From positions 68,587,897 through 68,651,896 of the forward strand of contig CP136063.1 of the NCBI GenBank assembly GCA_032622095.1: a stretch of DNA of 64,000 nucleotides, written 5' to 3'. The DNA is from Siphonodentalium dalli. Taxonomy: Eukaryota; Mollusca; Scaphopoda; Gadilida; Siphonodentaliidae. This document shows, in pieces, positions 12,421-22,446 of the stretch. The notes below the pieces were generated by a model. That model was not told the origin of the DNA. It saw only the letters and a list, made by a program, of their open reading frames with translations, and made no database searches. Within the stretch, counting starts at the first letter, position 1, and each line of letters opens with the position of its first letter. The position numbers were made by a program, and so were the translations under genes.

Positions 12421-14793
12421 TGGATGGGGATCGGGGTGTTTGTAGGTGGTATTTGGGGCGGGCCTCCCACCCATGCCGTAAAATCGGTCGAAATCCTTAC
12501 CGTTCTCGAAAATTGTGGATACCCCATTTTTACCTCTTGTGTGGCACCCCTGGGGTGATGGTGGGGGTCGGGGTGTTTCTAGGTGGTATTTGGGGCGGGG
12601 CAACCACCTGTGCCGTCATTTCGGTCGAAATCCTTACCGTTCTCGAAAATGGTCCATACCCCATGTTCACCCCCTCGGGTGCCACCCCCCGGGGGTGATG
12701 GGTGGTGGGTCGGGGTGTTTCTATGTGATATTTGGGTCGGGCCACCCACCCTTGCCGTCAAATCGGTGAAATCCTTACCGTTCTCGAAAATGGTCCATAT
12801 CCCATTTTCACCCCTCGGGGAGGCACCCCCGGGGGTGATGGGTGGGGGGTCGGGGTGTTTGTATGTGGTATTTGGGGCGGGCCACCCACCCATGCCGTAA
12901 AATCGGTCGAAATCCTTACCGTTCTCGAAAATGGTCCATATTCCATTTTCACCTCTCGGGTGGCACCCCCCGGGGTGATGGGCGGGGTCGGGGTGTTTCT
13001 AGGTGGTATTTGGGGCGGGCCAACCACCTGTGCCGTCAATTCGGTCGAAATCCTTACCGTTCTCGAAAATGGTCCATAACCCATTTTCACCCCTCGGGGT
13101 GGCACCCCCGGGGGTGATGGTGGGGGTCGGGGTGTTTCTAGGTGGTATTTGGGACGGGCCACCCACCCATGCCGTCAAATCGGTTGAAATCCTTACCGTT
13201 CTCGAAAATGGTCGATACCCCAGTTTCACCCCCTCGGGGTGGCATCCCCCGGGGGTGATGGTGGGGGGTCCGGGTGTTTCTAGATGGTATCTGGGGCGGG
13301 CCAACCACCTGTGCCGTCAATTCGGTCGAAATCCTTACCGTTCTCGAAAATGGTCCATACCCCAAGTTCACCCCCTTGAGGGGTGCCACCCCCCGGGGGT
13401 GATGGGTGGTGGGTCGGGGTGTTTCTAGGTGATATTTGGGTCGGGCCACCCACCCATGCCGTCAAATCGGTGAAATCCTTACCGTTCTCGAAAATGGTCC
13501 ATATCCCATTTTCACCCCTCGGGGAGGCACCCCCGGGGGTGATGGGTGGGGTGTCGGGGTGTTTGTAGGTGGTATTTGGGGCGGGCCACCCACCATGCCG
13601 TAAAATCGGTCGAAATCCTTACCGTTCTCGAAAATGCTCCATACCCCATTTTCACCTCTCGGGTGGCACCCCCCGGGGTGATGGGTGAGGGTCGGGGTTG
13701 TTCTAGGTGGTATTTGGGACGGGCCACCCACCCATGCCGTCAAATCGGTTGAAATCCTTACCGTTCTCGAAAATGATCCATACCCCAGTTTCACCCCCTC
13801 GGGGTGGCATTCCCCGGGGGTGATGGTGGGGGTCCGGGTGTTTCTAGGTGGTATCTGGGGCGGGCCACCCACCCATGACGTCAAGGTCGAAATCCTGACC
13901 GTTCTCGAAAATGGTCCATACCCCATTTGCACCCCCACTGGGTGGCACCCCCGGGAGTGATAGGTGGGGGGTCGGGGTGTTTCTAGGTGATATTTGGGGC
14001 GGGCCACCCACCATGCCATCAAATCGGTCGAAATCCTTACTGTTCTCGAAAATGGTCCATACCCCATGTTCAACCCCTCGGGTGCCACCCTCCGGGGGTG
14101 ATGGGTGGGGAGTCGGGGTGTTTCTAGGTGATATTTGGGTCGGGCCACCCACCCATGCCGTCAAATTGGTCGAAATCCTTACCGTTCTCGAAAATGGTCC
14201 ATATCCCATTTTCACCCCTCGGGGTGGCACCCCCGGGGATGATGGGTGGGGTTTGGGGTGTTTCTAGGTGGTATTTGGGGCGGGCCACCCACCCATGCCG
14301 TCAAATCGGTCGAAATCGGTCGAAATCCCTACCGTTCTCGAAAAAGGTCCTTACCCTATTTTCACCCCTTCGGGTGGCACCCCGGGGATGATGGGTGGGG
14401 TTTGGTGTGTTTCTAGGTGGTATTTGGGGCGGGCCACCCACCCATGCCGTCAAATCGGTCGAAAACCCTACCGTTCTCGAAAATGGTCCATACCCCATTT
14501 CACCCCCTCGGGGTGGCACCCCACCGGGGGTGATGGGTGGCGGGTCGTGCTGTTTCTAGGTGGTATTTGGGATGGGCCAACCATCCATGCCGTCAAATCG
14601 GTCGAAATCCCTACCGTTCTCGAAAATGGTCCATACCCTATTTTCACCGCCTCGGGGTGGCACCCCCGGGGGTGATGGGTGTGGGGTCGGGGTGTTTCTA
14701 GGTGGTATCTGGGGCGGGCCACCCACCCATGCCGTCAAATCGGTTGAAATCCTTACCGTTCTCGAAAATGGTCCAAACCCCATGTTCACCCCC

Positions 14794-15721
14794 CGGCATA
14801 CTATGAGTTGTCTCGCTTGTTTTAGTTGCGATACATGATGTGATAAGTTCAGTTACCACCAATGAAGCAGTATTGACGCATTATGTTCAATATACCATCG
14901 AGTTTAGATTAAATTTCTACTAACAATGCTATAAATTAACAACAATAAAGATAAAGGAACGATTAACTTAACGAATACATCGTTATATAATAGAGCGTTT
15001 TGACAAGAAAATATGGAATTAATATACACATGTGTTCACATAGTAGGCCTTTCGTGGCATGAGACTGTGGGCAATGTTTCATCTGTATAACATACTATAT
15101 TTATAGGTGTTAAATGCATATCATTGATGAAAAGAATACATGAAGTAAGTATTTATCTACTAGTCTACATCAGCTGGGTCCTCTGGTTTTGCACAAGTTG
15201 GTGCACAGATGTTTTCATTCCGTTTGTCCGTGTATTATATAGTTTAATCCAGCAACGGGTTTTGATTGGCTGTTATAAATATTATGATAAGAACTAAATA
15301 CTTCACTGATCGCTATTAGAGATCAAATGCTCACTAGGTACGTGCAAATTTAGAGCCACATATTGCGTGATGTTGCATCATGAAGTGAAACTCATGTCCA
15401 AGGACCTTTGAGTTAGCGGATTTCCTCGAATAAACAGAGGGTTTTGTAAATTAGAAATTATGGTTCCAACTCAACCAGTCTGTTGTATAGTGACCTATTT
15501 AAATGGGTCATTCGTTGTCTTCCCGCATTAATTCCCATCATAAGGTCACTACTTTCGAATCAATTGCGATGAAACTGTTCGGCCTGGAAATTTTCCATCT
15601 GTAAAAAGAAAACAAGTATATCTATATAAACAATAATAATAATGTTAATACAGCGGCCAATGAACGCGTTTCTATACATTACCATTGTTATAAGGCTTGA
15701 ACTAACATTTACAGGTTCATA
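14794..15721. other. AT-rich interval with no gene seen
   Basis: The sequence changes abruptly from satellite to AT-rich DNA at about 14,794. I see no convincing coding frame, RNA gene or clear repeat. A pyrimidine-rich TTTACAG just before 15,714 could be a splice acceptor for the apoptosis-inhibitor relative that follows, but no upstream exon was recognised. Confidence 0.6.
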
Positions 15722-16480
15722 ATGCTTGTCAGGGTGGGGGAGAAACAACAGGTGATGGATATCCCGCCGCACGCAGCTGATTCGAGCGATAATAGTGTAA
15801 GCACGATACCAGAACTTTTAAATTTGTATGGTCTTACTGTGGCTTGGAAACCGTCATACCCAGAGTATCGAAATTTTCACTCGAGATTAGCTTCTTTCGA
15901 AAACTGGACCTCGCCCGTGGAGGCTGCTAAAATAGCTGGAGCTGGTTTCTTTTTCACAAAGACCACTGTAAACCATATGTTATAGTTGCGGATGTAGGTT
16001 GTGGCAATGGGAAAAGAGAGATGATCCTCGAACTGAACATTACCGTTTCTTTCCAAATTGTAGCTATATATGAACATTACCGTTTCTTTCCAAATTGTAG
16101 CTATCTCAATTAGTTGCAACGTTTCCTGCCTGAAGATAGATTCAAACAGTGGAACAGACCGAGATATTTAATGAAAATCCCCGATGTACCAGGAATTTTT
16201 TCATTGCAACGTCCCGTGGATAGATGACCTTACCGTTAATTTCGAAGAAATGACTGAAATAAACGATGAGAGACTGTCTGGTTCCTATGAAGATGACTGG
16301 CCTGATACGACAGTAGACGTTTCTGAAGAATGCAAATGTATCATTTGTCTAGAGAATAATAACAACTGTGTGCTTTTACCACGTGGACACGTATCAATGT
16401 GTGGCATGTGTGCGCTCGGTTCTGAGACTTGTCCCTTGTGCAGAAGCGTAGTGCGTGCCTATGCAAAAACTTTTGGTTAA
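15722..16480 (+). pseudogene. BIR-RING inhibitor-of-apoptosis (IAP) relative, broken
   Basis: The 5' frame (15,722-15,985) holds the first half of a baculoviral IAP repeat: KPSYPEYRNFHSRL, then SFENW and EAAKIAGAGFFF. The zinc-binding half continues one base out of frame from 15,978 with C-x2-C, a tryptophan pair, DDPRTEHYRFFPNC and the terminal Cys. A 37-bp duplication at 16,034-16,104 and an in-frame TAG then disrupt it again. A third frame (16,184-16,480) carries a C-terminal RING finger (CIIC, RGHVSMCGMC, CPLC) like those of IAP ubiquitin ligases, but the usual Cys before GH is Arg, so one zinc ligand is missing. IAPs bind caspases or signalling partners through BIR and ubiquitinate through RING. 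With two or more frameshifts, a stop and a lost ligand, I call it a pseudogene. An active multi-exon gene is less likely because no splice sites bridge the frames. Confidence 0.82.
16034..16104 (+). repeat. 37-bp-period tandem duplication inside the BIR region
   Basis: A 34-bp segment beginning TGAACATTACCG at 16,034 is repeated from 16,071. The period is 37 bp, not a multiple of three, so the duplication itself shifts the reading frame of the BIR C-terminal part. Confidence 0.92.
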
Positions 16481-16724
16481 ATGATTCATACCTGCGTTGT
16501 GAATACCCTGAATCACAGGTGCGTGTCATTTCCGGCCCTTCCTATAGGCCGAGACAGTTTACCACGAAACCCCTTTATTCTGTATTTAGCTAATGTACTT
16601 CCGAGCCACTGTCTGAGAGTTCCCTCTGATCGAAACATGATTGGCCCTTCCATATTTGGCTAATGCGATTCCGGGGGGCAATCTGATTGGATTATATACT
16701 TTGAAACGGTTGCGATGGGACCGC

Positions 16725-16749
16725 CCAATGACGTCATATAGGGTATAAA
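16725..16749 (+). promoter_or_regulatory. Compact promoter: CCAAT, CRE and TATA box upstream of the PC4-like gene
   Basis: Within 25 bp lie CCAAT (16,725-16,729), an overlapping perfect cAMP-response-element palindrome TGACGTCA (16,729-16,736) and TATAAA (16,744-16,749). The predicted start ATG is at 16,807, so a transcript starting about 30 bp after the TATA box would have a 5' leader of roughly 30 nt. Recognition is by motif only. Confidence 0.6.
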
Positions 16750-16806
16750 CGTAATACATACACGTGTCTCCGACATTTTCAGTTCAGCGTTCATCGAAAC
16801 GATACC

Positions 16807-17328
16807 ATGAATTCTAAAATTTTCACCAAACACTTAGGACGGGATAGATACCTTACCGTCGGTGAATATAAAAGCATAAAAAATATAGACATCAGAATAT
16901 GGAACGAGGGGAAGTTCCCTACTAAATTCGGCGCCTGCCTGAGATTACAACAGTGGCTGGAATTAGCTGATAACGCGCGGAAAGTGTATGAACATTTACA
17001 AAGCAGATCTTCTTTGGAAAGGATACATATCGGACATAATGAACACGTGACTTATGATCATGAACACAGTGTTGTACACATCAGAAAATTCTTTTACCCG
17101 AAAGACAGTGAGAGACTTTGCCCTACGAAGACAGGTGTAACTCTTAGCCACTCATAATTTGAACAGTTGATGTCCACCATTAATGGCGTCACTGTGGCTG
17201 TACCGGAACTACAAACTTTAGTACCCTGCTACATGCAAGAGGATCATAAAAAAAATCAGCTTGGCTTTTTAATGTGTAGTTTCTGTTCACCGGAATTATG
17301 CAAAATATATACACCTGATTCGTTTTAA
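16807..17328 (+). pseudogene. Double PC4 (p15/Sub1-type) domain protein with one in-frame TAA
   Basis: The open frame starts at ATG 16,807 just after a good promoter and gives 116 residues before TAA at 17,155-17,157. The same frame then continues for 56 codons to TAA at 17,326. Residues 13-62 (RYLTVGEYKSIKNIDIRIW, then FPTKFGACLRLQQW) fit the transcriptional coactivator p15/PC4 fold: a short beta sheet, a 'lysine-rich then G-x-x-L' strand and a closing helix. A second copy starts at about residue 78 (VVHIRKFF, LCPTKTGVTLS) and its closing helix (FEQLM) lies just past the TAA, so the stop cuts the second domain. PC4 proteins bind single-stranded and structured DNA and act in transcription and repair. 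It could be a recent pseudogene, an allele with a nonsense change, or a read-through gene. The domain call is from pattern recognition, without a profile search. Confidence 0.62.
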
Positions 17329-17349
17329 ACTGTAATTATTATGTAATGG

Positions 17350-17380
17350 AATAAATGGATTGTGTTTAATAAATAATAAA
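17350..17380 (+). terminator. Polyadenylation signals after the PC4-like frame
   Basis: AATAAA at 17,350-17,355 and an overlapping AATAAATAATAAA cluster at about 17,368-17,380 lie 20-50 bp after the final TAA (17,326-17,328). The spacing suits a short 3' UTR. Confidence 0.55.
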
Positions 17381-17559
17381 ATGAGTGAATTTTTAAAAGA
17401 TGCGTTCAGTTTTACTGCTATGGAAAAGCCGACCCACGTGTAGTAAACCATGTCGAAATTATTCTCTGGCATGACCTTCCTCGATTATCTTGTGATTTTG
17501 TAATTACACTACAGAATGAGAATGACTTGAGAAATACCACGACCAAACTCTACACCTCC

Positions 17560-18010
17560 TTCTGTAGTTTTATGACTTAAAACAAAATAGCGGCCATGTT
17601 TTCGTATGATTCGAACTAAAATCTCGTGGTAACATCTGAGTGACGTCGGGCACGTTCTCGCCAAATTTCATAACGATTGGTGGAAAAATGAGCCCACTAT
17701 GACACTTTAAAATTCGAAGTTCATTTATGACTTAAATAAAAGATGACCACTGGAGGCCATATTTCTCAACCGATTCGTCCCCAATATGTGACGATGTCCG
17801 CTAAGTGACGGAGAGCAACCCCCGTGGTTCGACGAGAAAATAAGCCTGACATGACATTTATTTTTTTAAATATCTAAAATTCAAAATAGGCTGGCGGCCA
17901 TGTTATTGAAAATATTCGAACCAAAATATGGTGCTTACCTCTAAGTGACGTCTGGCACGCACGTGACAAATTTCATTATGATAAGATAGAAAATGAGAAC
18001 ACAATGGTAC
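17560..18010. repeat. Three diverged copies of a repeat of about 160 bp
   Basis: Segments near 17,565, 17,725 and 17,880 share the order: 'ATGACTTAAAA' or similar, GGCGGCCATGTT or GGAGGCCATATTT, TTCGAAC, 'TAAGTGACG', 'GGCACG', 'AAATTTCAT' and 'ATGAG...ACAATG'. They are strongly diverged. I see no gene here. Confidence 0.55.
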
Positions 18011-19654
18011 TTTTTTTTACTTGAAGGTAAGTGGCTACTCTGTTATAATGCTGCTGTCGTTTAACATAGATTTGCGTCAATTTTATATGAATTAAAGCAT
18101 ATAGCTAAAATCTATATTAAAACGAGGGGTTATTGAGACAATTTTGGAAATAAAGAGCGTTTGTATTGATGGATACGCCGAATTAGATTTAAATGCATAA
18201 GTGATGTGTACATTTAATGTATGTGACCCAAAATGCGTTCAGTTGTGTGTTCAAATATCTATGGGTAAGGCGTTGATTGATTCCTGATAGTTCGATTATA
18301 CACACCATATTGTAAAGTGGTAGTTAGAGAAAAAAGCTTAACGATTGTTAGAGATGATTTAATCAAGTTTGCCATTGAAATAACAGTGTACCATTAGTCG
18401 GGATACATATATTAAAGGGGCCACATACAGTTATTTTAAACGGACCATATACGATGCCATTGGAATTATGAAGGAATTTTCAATACTAGTCAAATAGAAT
18501 GTTTCCACATGTAGCATGTTCCAGAAAAATTGCGTGGTTGAAGATTACATGTGTCCAATGAGCGGGGAGTGAGCCGTTAGGGTTCACCCAGGGATTGCAT
18601 TGAAATTCCAATGACTCAGGTGTTGCACCTGAAGTAAGTATTGGTTATTTACTAGTAGCACCAAACATCGGTACGAACGTCTCCATCGTTATAAAACACA
18701 CATAACCCAGTGAGAGCTTTCCGATTAATGGCAGCAAGCCATATTTCCGACTAAATCCTGAAAATACCAATAATTCTGTTGTGGATAAGGGGTCGATTAA
18801 TTAGGGCATTACTGTATGTGTATGAAATATATAGACATAAAACAACACACCTCTACGTCTGGCTCTCTCTCTGATCCTCTCTCTTTCTTCCGCTACTCCT
18901 TGATATTCTCAACACATGTGTTTTATGTTTGCTAGAGTATGAGATGGGCCTCGTTTGGTTACATACGACCATGAAAGTAATATTACCTGTATACAGATCA
19001 TTTACTTTACTAAAGGGGAATATTCAAGAAGGTAGATAACTCGAGGGTTTAATATATTGCGAGGGAAGAAAGACGAGACCTTAGCTTTGTTGCCTCTGTC
19101 AGCACACTTAATGACATGTGTTTGTGATGAAGGTTATAGCGCATCAGGCGAGAGATTTTAATCTTTTTAATAATGTGGATTCAAACAGCAGAGCAATTAA
19201 TGGCTGGAGAATGTTAAGCTTCGAAAATTGCAGAATGATTCCATTAATCTATTCTGTGAATGATTGTGCAATACTTTACCATGAAATTAAACCAGACGCT
19301 CTTCAAATGTCTTCAAAAGAGAACATGTTATGGGACCATGGACTTGGGCGATTCAAACTGAAGCTTATATTATGATGGCATGGCGAACATGGCATTGGCA
19401 GATCATGTGATACAAGTGCTTTCGATAGACAGACAGTGCGTTGTCGATTCTAATGAGTTTACTGCCCAACTGTCAGGTCACGTGATGACTTTGAGAATAT
19501 TCTATTATAAGAGATACGCTCTGTTATTGTTTTTCCACATTCTAGAAAATTCTTGTTTCCTAGAGGTAATCTGCATATGTATTATTGGATATGTTGAAAT
19601 ATATATGGCCAAGGCGCTAAACGATTTCTGAGAATTTGTTTACATGGATACACC
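18011..19654. other. Intergenic DNA with no recognised feature
   Basis: AT-rich sequence with a pyrimidine-rich CTCTCTCT tract near 18,862-18,895. Two adjacent ATG-started open frames (19,118-19,375 and 19,380-19,631) show no recognisable domain and no clear codon bias, so I do not call them genes. Confidence 0.5.
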
Positions 19655-19711
19655 AGAGAGAGAGAGAGAGACATAGAGAGGACGTGAGAGAGAAGAGAGA
19701 GAGAGAGAGAT
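19655..19711. repeat. GA-rich microsatellite
   Basis: An interrupted (AG)n run spanning about 57 bp, broken by ACAT and GGACGTG segments. Confidence 0.9.
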
Positions 19712-20040
19712 AAAGGGGATGAGATGCTGGGAGAGGGGGTAGTTGTGAGAAGTATTCAATAATTGAGTTGAGTTGTTACGTAATATGTAAAGATTTGTAA
19801 GGCAGAACGATTAAAGAAAGCATATAGAGCACCAGAAGAGATAGATTTTAATAAATATTATTAACAGATGTGGAATTCAAGAGAATAGTGTGCCAGTCTG
19901 GACCGATTAGTGTGCCTCTGTTTGTGAAAATGTATAATGATCGTGTCCCTACATACTTCATAAATGCTTGAAGTTGGATAGCTAGGAAAATCTATGAAGT
20001 GATGGTCTCATACACTCATTCACCACTCTATTCACTAATT

Positions 20041-20255
20041 TTTTTTTTTTTTGAAAAATTTGAACATTTTAAATTATTTGTCAATTTTAGGAAAATTTTA
20101 GGTTTTTTGAAGTTTTTCATGTTTTTTTTCAGTTAGGAAAAAATTTGAAGTTTTTAAAGTTTTTCATTTTTTTTTTAATTTTTGAAAAATTTCAATTTCT
20201 TTTTTCATTTTTGAAAAATTTCAATTTTTTTAAGTTTTAACATTTTTTTTCACTG
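20041..20255. repeat. T-rich low-complexity tract
   Basis: A stretch built of T runs with short GAAAAATTT, AAGTTTTTCA and AATTTCAATTT words, repeated imperfectly at intervals of about 35-45 bp. Confidence 0.8.
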
Positions 20256-20575
20256 CGAGTGCCGTTTGTAACTTTAACATTCATCCACAGTGTGTGTCGT
20301 GTGTCACTTTAACATTCATACACAGTGAGTGTGGAGTGTGCCTTTATATTTAGTTTATGGGTACCGAGTGTCGCTTTAACATTATACTGAGAGTGCTCCC
20401 ACTTTGACATTCACGCACTGTGTGCACATTGTGTCACTTTAATATTCACACAGAATGATAGCCGAGTGTGTCTTTAAATTGACTTTGTGAGTACCAGAAT
20501 GTATTGTGTCCCTTTAATATTGATAACACTTTGATTACCGTGTGTACCTTTAATATGCGGTAATACACTTATTGG
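20256..20575. repeat. Degenerate tandem repeat of about 40 bp (CTTTAACATTCA word)
   Basis: About eight imperfect copies of a unit with 'gagtgtc(g/a)ctttaacattcacacagtg' character (20,265, 20,308, 20,345, 20,380, 20,395, 20,437, 20,470, 20,515, 20,540). Copies differ by substitutions and small gaps. Confidence 0.7.
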
Positions 20576-20983
20576 GAATATAATTGAGAATACACATATT
20601 AGGAATATAATTGAGGGGCGAGGTTCCCCCTGTTAATGAAGGTCCTCAAATATAGTTCGCACCTGACGATCAGTTTGCACGGCTTCCTTTGATGACGGAG
20701 CTGAAGTATACGATTGTCCATTGTTGTCACCATATAGTACCATTCTCAAGGGCCCAAGAGCCATACACAAGGACCACCCACGCATGTGACGTATACAAAG
20801 ACCCACACCCACTCCTGTATACTCAAACACCCACGCGTCGTTACGTCATACGGTGCTGGGGTGGGGTACTTTCCTTTGATCTCCTTTGATGTCGGAAGAC
20901 AATAGGGCAGTAGAAATATGTACCCATACTTCCAATGTACTTCCATAATATACCTTTACCGGCCAAACCGGCGTATATGCAGC
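20576..20983. other. Interval before the second satellite array; nothing recognised
   Basis: It contains an ACCCACGC-rich patch (20,775-20,840) but no supported gene. Satellite resumes at about 20,984 with GGGGTGTTTCTAAG. Confidence 0.45.
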
Positions 20984-21441
20984 AGGGGTGTTTCTAAGTA
21001 ATATTTGGGTCGGGCCACCCACCCATGCCGTCAAATCGGTGAAATTCTTACCGTTCTCGAAAATGGTCCATATCCCATTTTCACCCCTCGGGGAGGCACC
21101 CCCGGGGTGATGGATGGGGGGTCGGGGTGTTTGTAGGTGGTATTTGGGGCGGGCCACCCACCCATGCCGTAAAATCGGTCGAAATCCTTACCGTTCTCGA
21201 AAATGGTCCATATTCCATTTTCACCTCTCGGGTGGCACCCCCCGGGGTGATGGGTGGGGGTCGGGGTGCTTCTAGGTGGTATTTGGGGCGGGCCAACCAC
21301 CTGTGCCGTCAATTCGGTCGAAATCCTTACCGTTCTCGAAAATGGTCCATAACCCATTTTCACCCCTCGGGGTGGCACCCCCGGGGGTGATGGGTGGCGG
21401 TCGGGTGTTTCTAGGTGGTATTTGGGACGGGCCACCCACCC
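20984..21441. repeat. Satellite array 2a (left part of the interrupted second array)
   Basis: About three and a quarter monomers of the same 141-bp satellite. The last one stops at GGGCCACCCACCC (21,441), exactly where a DNA transposon begins. The missing rest of that monomer resumes at 22,447. Confidence 0.95.
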
Positions 21442-22446
21442 CAGTCTATGTAAACATACACTCAGATTCATACTGATACTGAGTCTATTGCATTCCCATC
21501 AACTTTTCATTTCTGAACGGTTGTGGGCTTCCCCCAAATTACGTCACACCACACTAAATATAAATCTGAAATTAGTTGTGATTGACAGGCGTAAACATGG
21601 TCACGTGCCAGTGCCGTCATGGCCGCTTCAACCATGTGAAGCCGATTCTAAGAATCGGAATTAATAGTTGCAGGGTTCGTTCGGCGGTTGTTTTACTGAC
21701 AATAAAGGGAAGCAGCTAGCTTCCGGGATCCAAAATAATATGTACAATAACTAAGACAGATCTTCTTGAAATTATAAAAAATGTCACTTTATGTGGATCT
21801 CTTGGACTCAGAACGAATTATTTTTTAGATTGGCCAGGCGATTTGTCGCCCATGTTGTCAAAAAATAACACAAATCAACGGCCACGAATCAAAAATACAT
21901 GAATGTCGGGATTATCTGCTAAAACAACTACATAACTAAAAAAAGTTAAATGACATAACAAAACGATCTATCAGTTCCCCAGTACCGGCAGTAGTACCAC
22001 CGCAGCCAAAACGAGCGAAGAACACCACAATTCTACCACCAACCCCACCGAAACCCTCCCAACCTTACACAGCCGTATTATTAGCTCCAAAGATTGGCCA
22101 GTTGTACCATAATTACAGTTGCCTGCAATCCAAATTCCGGTAATTCTTGATTTAAACTTTCGACCGCTCGTCAACAATCTACTTTATTTGTCGATTTGTG
22201 AATTTCTCTTCCGGTATAACATGACGTCATGGATACTATTTTAACAACATTTAGCCACACCTTCGGAATTTCCACACCGAGAGCACGTGACATGTTACTA
22301 GTTTTTTATTGGGGCACACATTTCTTGGAGCTAAGTTTTGATTGCCGGTAATTACAAGGAATCCCGGGTTTGGGAAATGAAAACTGAACGAAAGGTCGTT
22401 AGACCCACTATTTTTTATATGTGGGTATGTAGTTTACTCCAGACTG
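21442..22446. mobile_element. 1,005-bp TIR DNA transposon inserted in a satellite monomer, 9-bp TSD
   Basis: The left end reads CAGTCTATGTAAACATACA. The right end, reverse complemented, reads CAGTCTGGAGTAAACTACA, giving imperfect terminal inverted repeats of about 19 bp. The 9-bp CACCCACCC before it (21,433-21,441) is repeated perfectly after it (22,447-22,455). Joining the flanks rebuilds a normal monomer of the 'gggacggg...cggttg' variant. No transposase frame was seen; a 69-codon minus-strand frame at 21,971-22,177 has no recognised domain. It is non-autonomous. A 9-bp duplication suits Mutator-like elements, while the CAG start would also suit hAT with an 8-bp duplication; the repetitive target makes the exact length ambiguous. 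Confidence 0.8.

Larger units (their letters stand above)
1..14793. repeat. GC-rich satellite array 1, about 141-bp monomer, open at the left edge
   Basis: Head-to-tail copies of one unit, seen as the recurring phrase GATGGGTGGGG at 139, 300, 441, 584, 728, 870, 1013, 1157 and onward to about 14,700. By length this is roughly 105 monomers. Each monomer has a G-rich start (runs of 3 to 6 G), a middle reading GGGCCACCCACCCATG, the stretch TCAAATCGGTCGAAATCC, then TTACCGTTCTCGAAAATGG, and a C-rich end CACCCCCTCGGGGTGGCACC. Copies differ by scattered substitutions and small gaps, and recognisable variants recur in order. Because the period is near 141 (3 x 47), long open frames appear on both strands. 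They shift frame at gaps, their translations are just the satellite repeated, and I treat none as a gene. The last copy stops inside its C-rich end at about 14,793. Confidence 0.97.

Noticed and set aside
18-14838. Many open frames of 60-344 codons on both strands in the satellite
   Set aside because: They are the 141-bp monomer translated again and again. They exist in several frames of both strands at once and change frame at every small gap, as expected of a repeat with a period divisible by three.
19118-19631. Two adjacent plus-strand frames of 85 and 83 codons
   Set aside because: No recognisable domain, no start context or splice evidence, and AT-rich composition like the surroundings.
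20633-20946. Short frames on both strands near an ACCCACGC-rich patch
   Set aside because: They overlap in opposite strands and show no family resemblance.
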